A DNA stretch of 14,335 bases from Actinomycetota bacterium (GTDB lineage Bacteria; Actinomycetota; Thermoleophilia; Gaiellales; Gaiellaceae): assembly GCA_013813345.1 (NCBI GenBank), contig JACCRW010000050.1, positions 1 through 14,335 of the forward strand, written 5' to 3'. A model generated the notes under the pieces. It searched no databases, was not told the origin of the DNA, and saw nothing but the letters and a program-made list of their open reading frames with translations. The position numbers and the translations under genes are program-made. Below, piece after piece: positions 5,605 through 12,639 of the stretch; the first letter of the stretch is position 1, and each line of letters opens with the position of its first letter.

Positions 5605-6912
5605 TCAGGCGCGCTCCCCCGCTAACGCCCAGAGCACGAAGGCGAGCCAGTGCACGCCGACCACGTCGGTCTGGATCCCGAGCGCGAGCACGGCGGCGAG
5701 CGCGGCTCCGAGCCAGGGAGCCCGCGGCAGGACTCGGCGGAGGAGCAGCAGGTTCCACGCGACGAACGCGAGCATCCCGAGCAGGCCGACCTCGACGCCG
5801 AGCTCCGTGTAGGTCGACTCCCCGGCCTTGATCTCCTCGCCCGTGCGCTTCGCGGTCACTCCCGCGTTTCCGAGCCCGAAGCCCTGCGGATGGTGGACGA
5901 CGGTGTCGATTCCCTCGCGGAGGCTGTCGAGGTGGCTGTCCACGGATGGCTCGTCGAAGCTCGTCGGGTCGCCGCTCGCCTCTTGCTCGCCCTCGGCGTT
6001 GGCGCGCTGGAACTCGAGCTCGGCCGGGGTGAACGTCGTCTCGGGGCCGAAATCCGGATAGGCCTTGACGAAGAAGAAGCCCGTCGCGATCAGGACCGCC
6101 GCGGCCGCGACCGGCCACCAGTTGCGCAGCGCGTAGGCGAGCACGACGAGCCCGAGCGCAAGCGCGGCGATCGCCGTTCGCGAGTAGGTGAAGAGGAGCC
6201 CGACGAGGAGCAGCCCACTGAGGGCGCTCAGCCAGCGCGAACGTTGCCACGCAGCCGCGACGAGCAGCGCAACGATGAGCAGGTAGCCGGTGGCGAGCGG
6301 GCTGAGGAAGGTCGAGACGAGGCGACGCAGCGGTCGCTCGTCGCCGGGGTTGTAGACGAAGTTCTCCGGCAGGCCCGAGACCGCGGGGCCGTAGTCGAGC
6401 CCGAGCTGCTCCGAGTACCAACCGGGAGCGCCCGAGTTCCGCCAGGCCTCGAGCGGGATCGCGTAGACGTCGACCAGGCCCCAGGTCGCGACGACGGCGG
6501 CCGTGCCGAGGATCAGCACTCCAACCGTCCGGAGCTCGTCCCGGCCGAAGTGGAGGCTGCGGCCGAGCACATAGGCCGCGACCGGGGTCAGGCCGTGGCG
6601 CAGTCCGTAGAGGATTCCCCGGCCGGACGCGTCGCCGCCGAGCCATTCCTGCGGGATCAGCGCGTAGAGGACGACGAAGGCCGCGAAGGCGAGCGCGAGC
6701 CAGTCAATCGACGTGAACCCGAACGGGATCCCGCGGCGCGTCCAGACGAGAATGGCCAGCGCGGCGGCAAGCAGCGCCTCCTTCCAGGCGGAGGCGACGT
6801 CGAGCGGCAAACCGCGAACCCCCAGCTCGAAGAGCTCCGCCATGACGACGTTGTGGAACGGGAGGCCGACGATGAACGCGTAGAGCGCGTACCGGGGGAA
6901 GCGCTCAGCCAA
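5605..6912 (-). CDS. O-antigen ligase family (WaaL/Wzy_C-type) polytopic membrane protein
   Basis: 435 residues, mostly hydrophobic, with about ten predicted membrane helices. The diagnostic region is the large extracytoplasmic loop and following helix near residues 335-390: HHPQGFGLGNAG, then AGESTYTELGVEVGLLGMLAF. This is the hallmark of the Wzy_C/O-antigen ligase fold, used to ligate or polymerise lipid-linked polysaccharide at the outer face of the membrane. In this organism a capsule, teichoic or other surface glycan is the likelier product than LPS. The start is assigned to TTG at 6910-6912, overlapping the stop of the upstream methyltransferase by eight bases, which suggests coupling; no Shine-Dalgarno is clear. 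Together with the methyltransferase it looks like part of a cell-surface glycan operon. Confidence 0.85.
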   Translation of the reverse strand: MAERFPRYALYAFIVGLPFHNVVMAELFELGVRGLPLDVASAWKEALLAAALAILVWTRRGIPFGFTSIDWLALAFAAFVVLYALIPQEWLGGDASGRGILYGLRHGLTPVAAYVLGRSLHFGRDELRTVGVLILGTAAVVATWGLVDVYAIPLEAWRNSGAPGWYSEQLGLDYGPAVSGLPENFVYNPGDERPLRRLVSTFLSPLATGYLLIVALLVAAAWQRSRWLSALSGLLLVGLLFTYSRTAIAALALGLVVLAYALRNWWPVAAAAVLIATGFFFVKAYPDFGPETTFTPAELEFQRANAEGEQEASGDPTSFDEPSVDSHLDSLREGIDTVVHHPQGFGLGNAGVTAKRTGEEIKAGESTYTELGVEVGLLGMLAFVAWNLLLLRRVLPRAPWLGAALAAVLALGIQTDVVGVHWLAFVLWALAGERA

Positions 6913-7531
6913 CGATCGCCGCGAGCGTCAAGCCGAGATTCACGATCCGAGCGTTTCCGGGAAAGAGCTCCTCCAAGTCGCCCCGCCTGAGCAGCCGATT
7001 CTCCTTCGCCCAAGGCTTGCGCGCGAGGTCGTAGGCGCGGTGCGCGAGTGGCTGCGGGAGCCAATGCACAAGCGGCAGCCGCGTGTGGACTTCGATTGGG
7101 AACCATCGATTCGGGGTCGTGATGAACGCTCTTGGCGCGACGCGGAGCGCCTCGGCGACGAAGCGGCGCTGCGCGTCGACACCGCCGACGTGCTCGATCA
7201 CGGCGTTCGAGTGCACGACGTCGAAGCTCGAGTCCTCGAACGGCAGCTCGGTCGCATTCCCCCGCACGTAGGGGATCGAGGGATAGCGCTCGCTGAACGT
7301 GGCGCCCTCGTGCTGGCCGAGCGCGGTGATCCGGTGCGGCCATGGATACGCCTGCTCGAAGAAGTTGAGCGTGCCGCAGCTTCCGTGTTCGGTGGCGCCG
7401 AGCTCACCGAAACCGAAATCATCGACGCCGATGTCGAGCACCGTTGTCTCGGCGGTCGGCCGCATCGTCTCCAGGAAGAGCGCGAGCTTGCGGCGGCGGG
7501 AGCGGAGCGAGATCGCGTCGGCGAGCCTCAT
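6905..7531 (-). CDS. SAM-dependent methyltransferase (Methyltransf_11 type)
   Basis: 208 residues. Motif I is VLDIGVDDFGFG (31-42), a degenerate form of the usual VLDxGCGxG. Later signatures are clear: NATELPFEDSSFDVVHSNAVIEHV (92-115) and RAFITTPNRWFPIEVHT (134-150), which is typical of small methyltransferases in polysaccharide clusters. SAM use is likely and the substrate is unknown; the overlap with the O-antigen ligase start suggests methylation of a surface sugar or lipid carrier. ATG 7529-7531 is chosen because it gives the usual start just before the first helix; upstream codons in the frame lie inside the divergent glycosylase gene. The two divergent starts are only 27 bases apart. 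Confidence 0.85.
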   Translation of the reverse strand: MRLADAISLRSRRRKLALFLETMRPTAETTVLDIGVDDFGFGELGATEHGSCGTLNFFEQAYPWPHRITALGQHEGATFSERYPSIPYVRGNATELPFEDSSFDVVHSNAVIEHVGGVDAQRRFVAEALRVAPRAFITTPNRWFPIEVHTRLPLVHWLPQPLAHRAYDLARKPWAKENRLLRRGDLEELFPGNARIVNLGLTLAAIVG

Positions 7532-7558
7532 CAGGGCACAACAGTAAGGTCTGATCCG

Positions 7559-8389
7559 GTGATCGAGGCACTCGTCAGGCCGGTCGGGCCGTACTCGCTG
7601 CGGCTGAGCGCGCGCCGGGAGGTCCTCGAGACCGCGCTTCCCGGCGGCGGCGTCGGGGCGGCGTGGCAGGGGCGTGACGGGACGATCGCGCTGCGCGCGC
7701 CCGACGAAGCCGGGGTGGCGCTCCTCCGCTTCATGCTCGCGCTCGACGACGACACCACGGAGTTCGGGCGGCGCTTCCGCTCCGACCCTCTGCTCGGCCC
7801 TTCGATTCGCGAGCTCTCGGGACTGCGGCCGCTGCGGCTGCCGACGGTCGCGCAGGCCGTGCTCCGAGCCATCTGCGGTCAGCTGATCCAGGCGAGCCGG
7901 GCGCGGGCGATCGAGCGAGCGGTGATCCGGGCCTGCGCTCAGCCCGCCCCAACACGCGAGGCGATCGGCCGGCTCTCGCCCGTCGAGCTCCGCCGCCTCG
8001 GCCTCGCGACGCACCGCGCCTCGGCCCTCGTCCGGCTCTGCCGCACCCTCGATCTCGAGCGGTTGCGCGAGCTCCCGATCGAGGCTGTGGAGGCCCGGCT
8101 CCTGCGGGAGCGCGGCTTCGGGCGGTGGTCGCTCGGGATCGTCGCGCTCGAGGGCCTCGGGAGCTATCGCCACGGCCCCGTCGGCGACCTCTCGCTCGTC
8201 AAGCTCTGCTCGGCGCTGCGAGGCCGCTGGGTCGAGCTGCCGGAGACCGCGGAGCTGCTGGCGCCGTACGAGGAGTGGGCGGGGCTCGCGGGCGTCTACC
8301 TGCTCGCCGGCTGGCGCCGCGGGCTCGTGCCCGGCGCGAGTGCCGATGTCGCCCGAGCCGTCCGGGTCGCCGCGCGCCGCGCCGCCTAG
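7559..8389 (+). CDS. DNA-3-methyladenine glycosylase II (AlkA/HhH-GPD superfamily)
   Basis: 276 residues. The N-terminal AlkA-like beta domain (about 1-85) is followed by the helical HhH-GPD core. QAVLRAICGQLIQASRARAI (99-118) matches the conserved A-helix (usual xxIxxQQ). The HhH-like region is LLRERGFGRWSLGIVALEGLG (181-201) and the expected catalytic Asp is D210 in GPVGDLSLVKL. A C-terminal W-Y-L-GW stretch (240-252) closes the fold. Such enzymes excise alkylated purines for base excision repair in the cytoplasm. The hairpin reads ERGFGRW rather than the canonical LPGIGxW, so DNA contact may differ. GTG 7559 is preceded by AAGG nine bases upstream. proC follows after nine bases, so an operon with proC and pgl is likely. 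Confidence 0.88.
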   Translation: MIEALVRPVGPYSLRLSARREVLETALPGGGVGAAWQGRDGTIALRAPDEAGVALLRFMLALDDDTTEFGRRFRSDPLLGPSIRELSGLRPLRLPTVAQAVLRAICGQLIQASRARAIERAVIRACAQPAPTREAIGRLSPVELRRLGLATHRASALVRLCRTLDLERLRELPIEAVEARLLRERGFGRWSLGIVALEGLGSYRHGPVGDLSLVKLCSALRGRWVELPETAELLAPYEEWAGLAGVYLLAGWRRGLVPGASADVARAVRVAARRAA

Positions 8390-8398
8390 ACTCCTCAG

Positions 8399-9223
8399 AT
8401 GGTCGACGAGCGCAAGATCGCGATCCTCGGCGCGGGCCAGATCGGGGAGGCGCTCGTCGCCGGGCTTCTCTCCTCCGGCTGGCGCGAGCCGAGCGAGATC
8501 TCGGCCTCGACCCGCCGCGAGGAGCGCGTCACCGAGCTGCGCGAGCGGCACGGGATCGACGTGACGCGCTCGAACGCCGAGGCCCTGGCTCGGGCGGCGC
8601 TCGTCGTGATCGCGGTCAAGCCGCAGGATCTCGACGCTCTGCTCGGCGAGATCGGGACGCTGATCCAGCCCGAGCAGACCGTCCTCTCGATTGCCGCGGC
8701 GATCCCGACCGCCGCGATCGAGCGGCACCTCGGCAGCGGCGTCCCGGTCGTGCGTGCGATGCCGAACACGCCGGCGGTCGTCCACGAGGGGATCGCCGGG
8801 ATCTGCGCGGGCGCACACGCGACCGAGGAGCATCTGAGCCTCGCCGAGGAAGCCCTCCGCCACCTCGGCGGCGTCGTCCGCGTCTCGGAGCCGTACATGG
8901 ATGCGGTTACCGCGGTGTCCGGCTCGGGGCCGGCGTACTTCGCCCTGCTCGCCGAGGCCATGATCGAGGCGGGGATCCTGCTCGGGCTCTCGCGGGAGAT
9001 CTCGACGCAGCTCGTCGTCCAGACGATGCTCGGCACGGCCAAGCAGCTCCGCGACCTGAAGATGCATCCGGTCGAGCTGCGCGAGATGGTGACCTCGCCG
9101 GGCGGGACGACGATCGCCGCCATTCGCGAGCTCGAGCAGGCCGGCGTTCGGGCCGCGTTCCTGAACGCAATTCAGGCCGCGATGGAGCGGTCGAAGGAGC
9201 TCGCGCGCGGCGAGCAGCCGTGA
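8399..9223 (+). CDS. proC: Pyrroline-5-carboxylate reductase
   Basis: 274 residues, the normal length. It reduces 1-pyrroline-5-carboxylate to proline with NAD(P)H, the last step of proline synthesis. The Rossmann dinucleotide-binding motif GAGQIGEA is at 11-18. VVIAVKPQD (69-77), RAMPNTPAVVHEGI (119-132) and the family signature VSGSGPAYFALLAEAMIEAGILLG (around 174-197) follow. The C-terminal segment MVTSPGGTTIAAI is the conserved substrate/dimer region. It starts nine bases after the glycosylase stop, and its TGA overlaps the GTG of the next gene as GTGA, so translational coupling with pgl is expected. No unusual residues were noticed. Confidence 0.97.
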   Translation: MVDERKIAILGAGQIGEALVAGLLSSGWREPSEISASTRREERVTELRERHGIDVTRSNAEALARAALVVIAVKPQDLDALLGEIGTLIQPEQTVLSIAAAIPTAAIERHLGSGVPVVRAMPNTPAVVHEGIAGICAGAHATEEHLSLAEEALRHLGGVVRVSEPYMDAVTAVSGSGPAYFALLAEAMIEAGILLGLSREISTQLVVQTMLGTAKQLRDLKMHPVELREMVTSPGGTTIAAIRELEQAGVRAAFLNAIQAAMERSKELARGEQP

Positions 9224-9885
9224 CCGACGTCGAGATTCGGGTGCTCGACGACCCCGCCAGGGCGGCGGGAGAGCTCCTCGCGGAAGCGGCGGCGCCGGGA
9301 GCGAACCTCGCGCTCTCGGGCGGGTCGACGGTCGGCCGGGCGTACGAGGCCGCGGCGGAGCTCCGGAGCGACTGGCACGGCGTCCACGTCTGGCTCGGCG
9401 ACGAGCGCGTTGTGCCGGCCGACCACGAGGACTCGAACTTCAGGCTCGTGCGCGAGACGCTCCTCGATGCGCTCGCCGCGCCGCCTGCGGTTCACCGTGT
9501 CCGCGGCGAGAGGCCTGCGGAGGAGGCTGCCGCTCTCTACGACGCGGAGCTCGAAGGTGTTGTCTTCGATCTGGCGCTGAACGGAATCGGGCCGGACGGC
9601 CATACGGCTTCGCTCTTCCCGGCTGCGGCCATGCTCGAGAAGGACGAGCGCCGTGCAATCGCCGCCGAGCCGGGCCTCGAGCCGTTCGTGCCTCGGGTGA
9701 CGCTGACGCGGCCCGTCTTCGCCGCGACGGCGACGCTCGTCTACCTCGTCACCGGCGAGGCGAAAGCCGACGCCGTCCGGCGCGCATTCGCGGCTGAGCC
9801 GTCCGCGCGGACGCCGGCGAGCCTCGTCCGCGGCCGCCGCACGATCGCGCTTCTCGACGCGGCGGCCGCGTCGCAGCTGCCCTAG
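9220..9885 (+). CDS. pgl: 6-phosphogluconolactonase (SOL/DevB type)
   Basis: 221 residues, typical for DevB-type lactonases (about 220-260). It hydrolyses 6-phosphoglucono-delta-lactone in the oxidative pentose phosphate pathway. Clear motifs are LALSGGSTVGRAYEA (28-42), HVWLGDERVVPADHEDSNF (54-72) and LNGIGPDGHTASLFP (117-131), which holds the catalytic and substrate-binding residues, then VTLTRPVFAATATLVYLVTG. The GTG start overlaps the proC stop by four bases. The gene ends at 9885 in a CTAG that is also the stop of the convergent gene. zwf and gnd are not in the window, so its placement with proC is unlike the usual pgl-zwf clusters. Confidence 0.93.
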   Translation: MTDVEIRVLDDPARAAGELLAEAAAPGANLALSGGSTVGRAYEAAAELRSDWHGVHVWLGDERVVPADHEDSNFRLVRETLLDALAAPPAVHRVRGERPAEEAAALYDAELEGVVFDLALNGIGPDGHTASLFPAAAMLEKDERRAIAAEPGLEPFVPRVTLTRPVFAATATLVYLVTGEAKADAVRRAFAAEPSARTPASLVRGRRTIALLDAAAASQLP

Positions 9886-10532
9886 TCAGGCAGGAGCGGC
9901 GAGCGCAGCTCGGCAGCCATCCCGCGGCGACCGGCGAGAGCCTGGAGAACGAGCACCGTGTCGGCGACGGGGATGTCCTCGAGATACTCCTCGCGCGTCT
10001 CGAACGACTCGAGCACGCGCTCGACCGCCTCGACGTAGTCGACGACGGCCTCGGCGGCGATGAACGCCAACGCATCGCCCGCGTCGGCGGGGAAGCTCTC
10101 GTGGACGCGAGCGACGTCGGCATGTACACGGGCGTCATCCCAGTCACCGAGCACGAGGCACGCGAGCGCCGCTGCGTAGCGGCCGATCGGCGACTCCGCC
10201 TCCCCCGCCCCGGACTCGAGCGCCCAGCGCGCGTCGGCAGCGGCGCCGTTCCAGTCTCCCGCGAGGACCCGCGCCTTGATCGCTCCGATCGGACGGCCCC
10301 AGCTTCCGGGCGGAGCACCCTCCCAGCTCTCGCGGTAGCGCTCGGCCGCACGTCCGAGCCACTCGCGCCCGTCCGCTCCGGCCATCAAGGCAGCGAGCCC
10401 TGCGGCACCCGCGGCGTTCCCCATCCGCGTCAACTGACGCTGGCGCTCGTCGCCGCCGTCCGGAAGCCGCCGCTCACCGTCCCCGTATCGCTCCTCCGCG
10501 CGGCGCTGCAGGTCAATCCAGTCAGGTTCCAT
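9882..10532 (-). CDS. Uncharacterised alpha-helical (TPR-like) protein
   Basis: From ATG 10532 this gives 216 residues, opening MEPDWIDLQRRAEERYGDGE; an in-frame ATG eight codons upstream (10556) is the alternative, and neither has a good Shine-Dalgarno. The middle has repeated helix pairs around GRPIGAIKARVLAGDWNGAAADARWAL and AALACLVLGDWDDARVHADVAR, with the recurring word GDW, which is TPR- or SEL1-like. A more acidic C-terminal helix region follows. There are no catalytic motifs, membrane helices or signal peptide. I do not recognise a named family. It converges on pgl with a shared CTAG stop and is divergent from the restriction-modification genes. Confidence 0.75.
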   Translation of the reverse strand: MEPDWIDLQRRAEERYGDGERRLPDGGDERQRQLTRMGNAAGAAGLAALMAGADGREWLGRAAERYRESWEGAPPGSWGRPIGAIKARVLAGDWNGAAADARWALESGAGEAESPIGRYAAALACLVLGDWDDARVHADVARVHESFPADAGDALAFIAAEAVVDYVEAVERVLESFETREEYLEDIPVADTVLVLQALAGRRGMAAELRSPLLPD

Positions 10533-10641
10533 CGCGTGAGTATCGCGCCGGAACATGTGCGTTTGTCGTCAGGTCAGATCGTTACGCTCTTGTCACTGAT
10601 GCGTGCGTCTTCCCAGACAGATCTTCGTGCACGCTTGAAGC

Positions 10642-11559
10642 GTGACCGAGCCCGACTATTGGCTCGAGCTGCCGTTCACGGTCCCTGAAGTGGATCAGTC
10701 ACACCTCGAGCCAGTCGCGCTGATCCAGCCGCATGAGCTCCGCGAGCACGACTTTGCCAGTTCCGCGATCGTCATCGGCGACTGTCGCAATGTACTCACC
10801 GAGATCCCTGACGATCGATTCCAGACGACGATCACCTCCCCGCCCTATTGGTCGTTGCGCGACTACGAGATAGACGGCCAGATCGGCCTCGAGCCTGCAC
10901 TCGACGACTACATCGCGAGGCTTGTGCACGTCTTCGAGGAGGTGCGTCGGGTCACTCGCGAGGACGGCACACTGTGGTTGAACATCGGAGATTCGTATAC
11001 CTCCGGCGGCAGAACGTGGCGCGCCCCCGACAAGAAGAATCCGGTCCGGGCCATGGACATCCGGCCCCCGACGCCGCCCGGATTGAAGCCGAAGGACCTG
11101 ATCGGCGTGCCGTGGCGGTTGGCCTTCGCCCTTCAGGCGGCAGGGTGGTATCTGCGGGCGGACATCGTCTGGCACAAGCCCAACTGCCAGCCCGAAAGCG
11201 TCAAGGATCGGCCGACGAGATCGCACGAGTACGTGTTCCTTTTCAGCAAGAGCGAGCGCTACGCCTACGATTGCTCCGCGGTGCGAGGCCCGAACGATCG
11301 GAATCTGCGGACGGTTTGGGACATCAACACCCAGGCGTACAAGGACGCGCACTTCGCAACCTTTCCGCCAGCGCTCGTCGAGCCGTGCATCGCCCTCACC
11401 ACGGCGAGGAACGACCTCGTACTCGATCCGTTCCTCGGATCGGGCACCACCGGCCTCAGTGCCCTCTTGCTCGGCCGGAGGTTCCTCGGAATCGAGCTCA
11501 ACCGGGAGTACGTGTCGATCGCGGAGCGGCGCCTACGAGTCGCCGCTTCGGCCGCCTGA
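10642..11559 (+). CDS. Type II DNA methyltransferase, beta class, probable N4-cytosine (XcyI/Cfr9I-like partner)
   Basis: 305 residues. The catalytic motif IV TSPPYW (65-70) comes first and the SAM-binding motif I DPFLGSGTT (262-270) near the C-terminus, the order of the beta class. TSPPYW (rather than DPPY) is typical of cytosine-N4 methylases. PPALVEPCI (242-250) and LGIELNREYVSIAERRL are further family features, and HKPNCQPESVKDRPTRSHEYVFLFSKS (178-204) is the conserved segment seen in CCCGGG-type enzymes and relatives. It should methylate host DNA to protect it from the endonuclease encoded immediately downstream. The GTG start at 10642 has only a weak Shine-Dalgarno. Codon use is less GC-biased than the flanking genes. 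No separate controller gene is visible. Confidence 0.92.
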   Translation: MTEPDYWLELPFTVPEVDQSHLEPVALIQPHELREHDFASSAIVIGDCRNVLTEIPDDRFQTTITSPPYWSLRDYEIDGQIGLEPALDDYIARLVHVFEEVRRVTREDGTLWLNIGDSYTSGGRTWRAPDKKNPVRAMDIRPPTPPGLKPKDLIGVPWRLAFALQAAGWYLRADIVWHKPNCQPESVKDRPTRSHEYVFLFSKSERYAYDCSAVRGPNDRNLRTVWDINTQAYKDAHFATFPPALVEPCIALTTARNDLVLDPFLGSGTTGLSALLLGRRFLGIELNREYVSIAERRLRVAASAA

Positions 11560-11561
11560 AC

Positions 11562-12527
11562 TTGCGGCCACCGGAGCCCGCCCGCCAGATCGCGTTTCAT
11601 CAGCTCCTTGTTGCGGCGCGGAAGACATGGCTGACCGACGCTCTCGCCACGGCGCTCGGTGAGGCCGACACCGACCTTCTACGGAGAGAACTGGCCGCGC
11701 TCATACCAGGCGACGTGCAGCAGATTCTCTCGAAGGCCGGTATTCGCGACGAATACGTCTTTCCTGCGCCATCCATGCTCGAGCAGTCACCGACGCTGCT
11801 CGGTTACTACCGGCTGTTGCTCGGCGTTTCGCAGAAGGCGTTCTATTCGAGCGAAACGGGATTGGCGAGGTTCAAGAAGCTCGAGACGCACGGCTCTCTT
11901 CCTCCATCGCTCATCCCACTCCTACCCACTCTTTGCGAGAGCCTCTCAGCGGCACTCGCGGATCTGATCCGACAGATCTCGCCCGCAGTAACGAGCCGCG
12001 ACATCACCGAGCTGCCGTTGCTCACACTCGGCTCTCAGTTCCAGGGCGCCAATAACAACACGATCGGGCGTCAGGCGACGGTCGAGGTCTTCCTCGCAAT
12101 CGCCGAGATCGTCGGTGACCACCTCGTGAGTCGAACGGACGTGCAACTTGTCGTCGAGAACTCCTCGGGCCGGACGGTGCTGATCACGCTCGCCGCCGAT
12201 CCCGATGTGCGAATCGAAGAGCAGTTCGGTGACGAGCTGCGCTCGAAGGTGGCGATCGAGATCAAGGGTGGCACCGATCGGAGCAACGCTCACAACCGGG
12301 CGGGGGAGGCCGAGAAGTCGCATCAAAAAGCTCGTGGTGAAGGCTTCCGCGACTTCTGGACGATCATCGCCTTGCGCGGCCTCGACCGCGGCGTGCTCCA
12401 GTCGGAGTCTCCGACGACTCGCTCGTGGTTCGATGCAGCCCACGTTCTGGGGCGGGAAGGCGAGGATTGGGACTCGTTCAGAAGCCGCCTCACCGGAGAG
12501 GTGGGGATCCCGAACCCGGCTGCCTAA
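11562..12527 (+). CDS. XcyI-family type II restriction endonuclease
   Basis: 321 residues from TTG 11562, two bases after the methylase stop; a CTG at 11556 overlapping that stop is the other option, and no ATG/GTG lies upstream in frame. Family features in order are RDEYVFPAPSMLEQ (62-75), LLGYYRLLLGVSQKAFY (79-95), LPLLTLGSQFQGANNNTIG (151-169), DPDVRIEEQ (213-221) and AIEIKGGTDRSNAHNRAGEAEKSHQKA (231-257). I recognise these as the XcyI family; XcyI cuts CCCGGG. D215...E233-I-K235 fits the PD-(D/E)XK nuclease core. With the methylase it forms a complete type II system. It lacks a strong ribosome binding site, so low-level, coupled translation after the methylase is likely and would limit nuclease. 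Less GC-rich than its surroundings, consistent with horizontal gain. Confidence 0.9.
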   Translation: MRPPEPARQIAFHQLLVAARKTWLTDALATALGEADTDLLRRELAALIPGDVQQILSKAGIRDEYVFPAPSMLEQSPTLLGYYRLLLGVSQKAFYSSETGLARFKKLETHGSLPPSLIPLLPTLCESLSAALADLIRQISPAVTSRDITELPLLTLGSQFQGANNNTIGRQATVEVFLAIAEIVGDHLVSRTDVQLVVENSSGRTVLITLAADPDVRIEEQFGDELRSKVAIEIKGGTDRSNAHNRAGEAEKSHQKARGEGFRDFWTIIALRGLDRGVLQSESPTTRSWFDAAHVLGREGEDWDSFRSRLTGEVGIPNPAA

Positions 12528-12537
12528 CAGTCGATCG

Positions 12538-12551
12538 TCCGAAAGTTCGGA
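12538..12551. repeat. TCCGAA-AG-TTCGGA dyad between the endonuclease and helicase genes
   Basis: Two perfect 6-base inverted arms around a 2-base centre, 11 bases after the endonuclease stop. The loop is too short for a normal hairpin and no T-run follows, so a protein-binding operator is more likely than a terminator. The rest of 12528-12639 shows no gene, clear promoter or ribosome binding site. Confidence 0.35.
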
Positions 12552-12639
12552 TATGCTGCGAGGAGCGCCGCTCGCCGCCTAGTCCGTGCGAGTGCGCCGA
12601 ATCTCCTTAGGGGTTGCAGCGCGAAGCAGCGTTGCCCAT

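Noticed and set aside
5650..6990. 446-codon plus-strand open frame opposite the O-antigen ligase gene
   Set aside because: Highly charged shadow translation; the minus strand encodes a clear polytopic membrane protein.
7532..9067. Upstream extension of the minus-strand methyltransferase frame over the glycosylase and proC genes
   Set aside because: Only the last 208 codons show methyltransferase motifs; the rest is antisense to well-identified plus-strand genes.
8125..9219. Upstream extension of the pgl frame through proC
   Set aside because: Arg-rich shadow; the lactonase domain begins at GTG 9220, which overlaps the proC stop in the usual coupled way.
10533..10641. Promoter for the restriction-modification genes
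   Set aside because: TTGTCG- and TTGTCA-like words are present but no acceptable -10 lies at 16-18 bases, so I do not call one.
10848..11561. Upstream extension of the endonuclease frame inside the methylase
   Set aside because: No XcyI-family features before residue 1 at TTG 11562, and the extension is out of frame with the clearly coding methylase.
12558..12575. GCGAG...CTCGC stem after the endonuclease as a terminator
   Set aside because: Only five pairs and no T-run; not strong enough to call.
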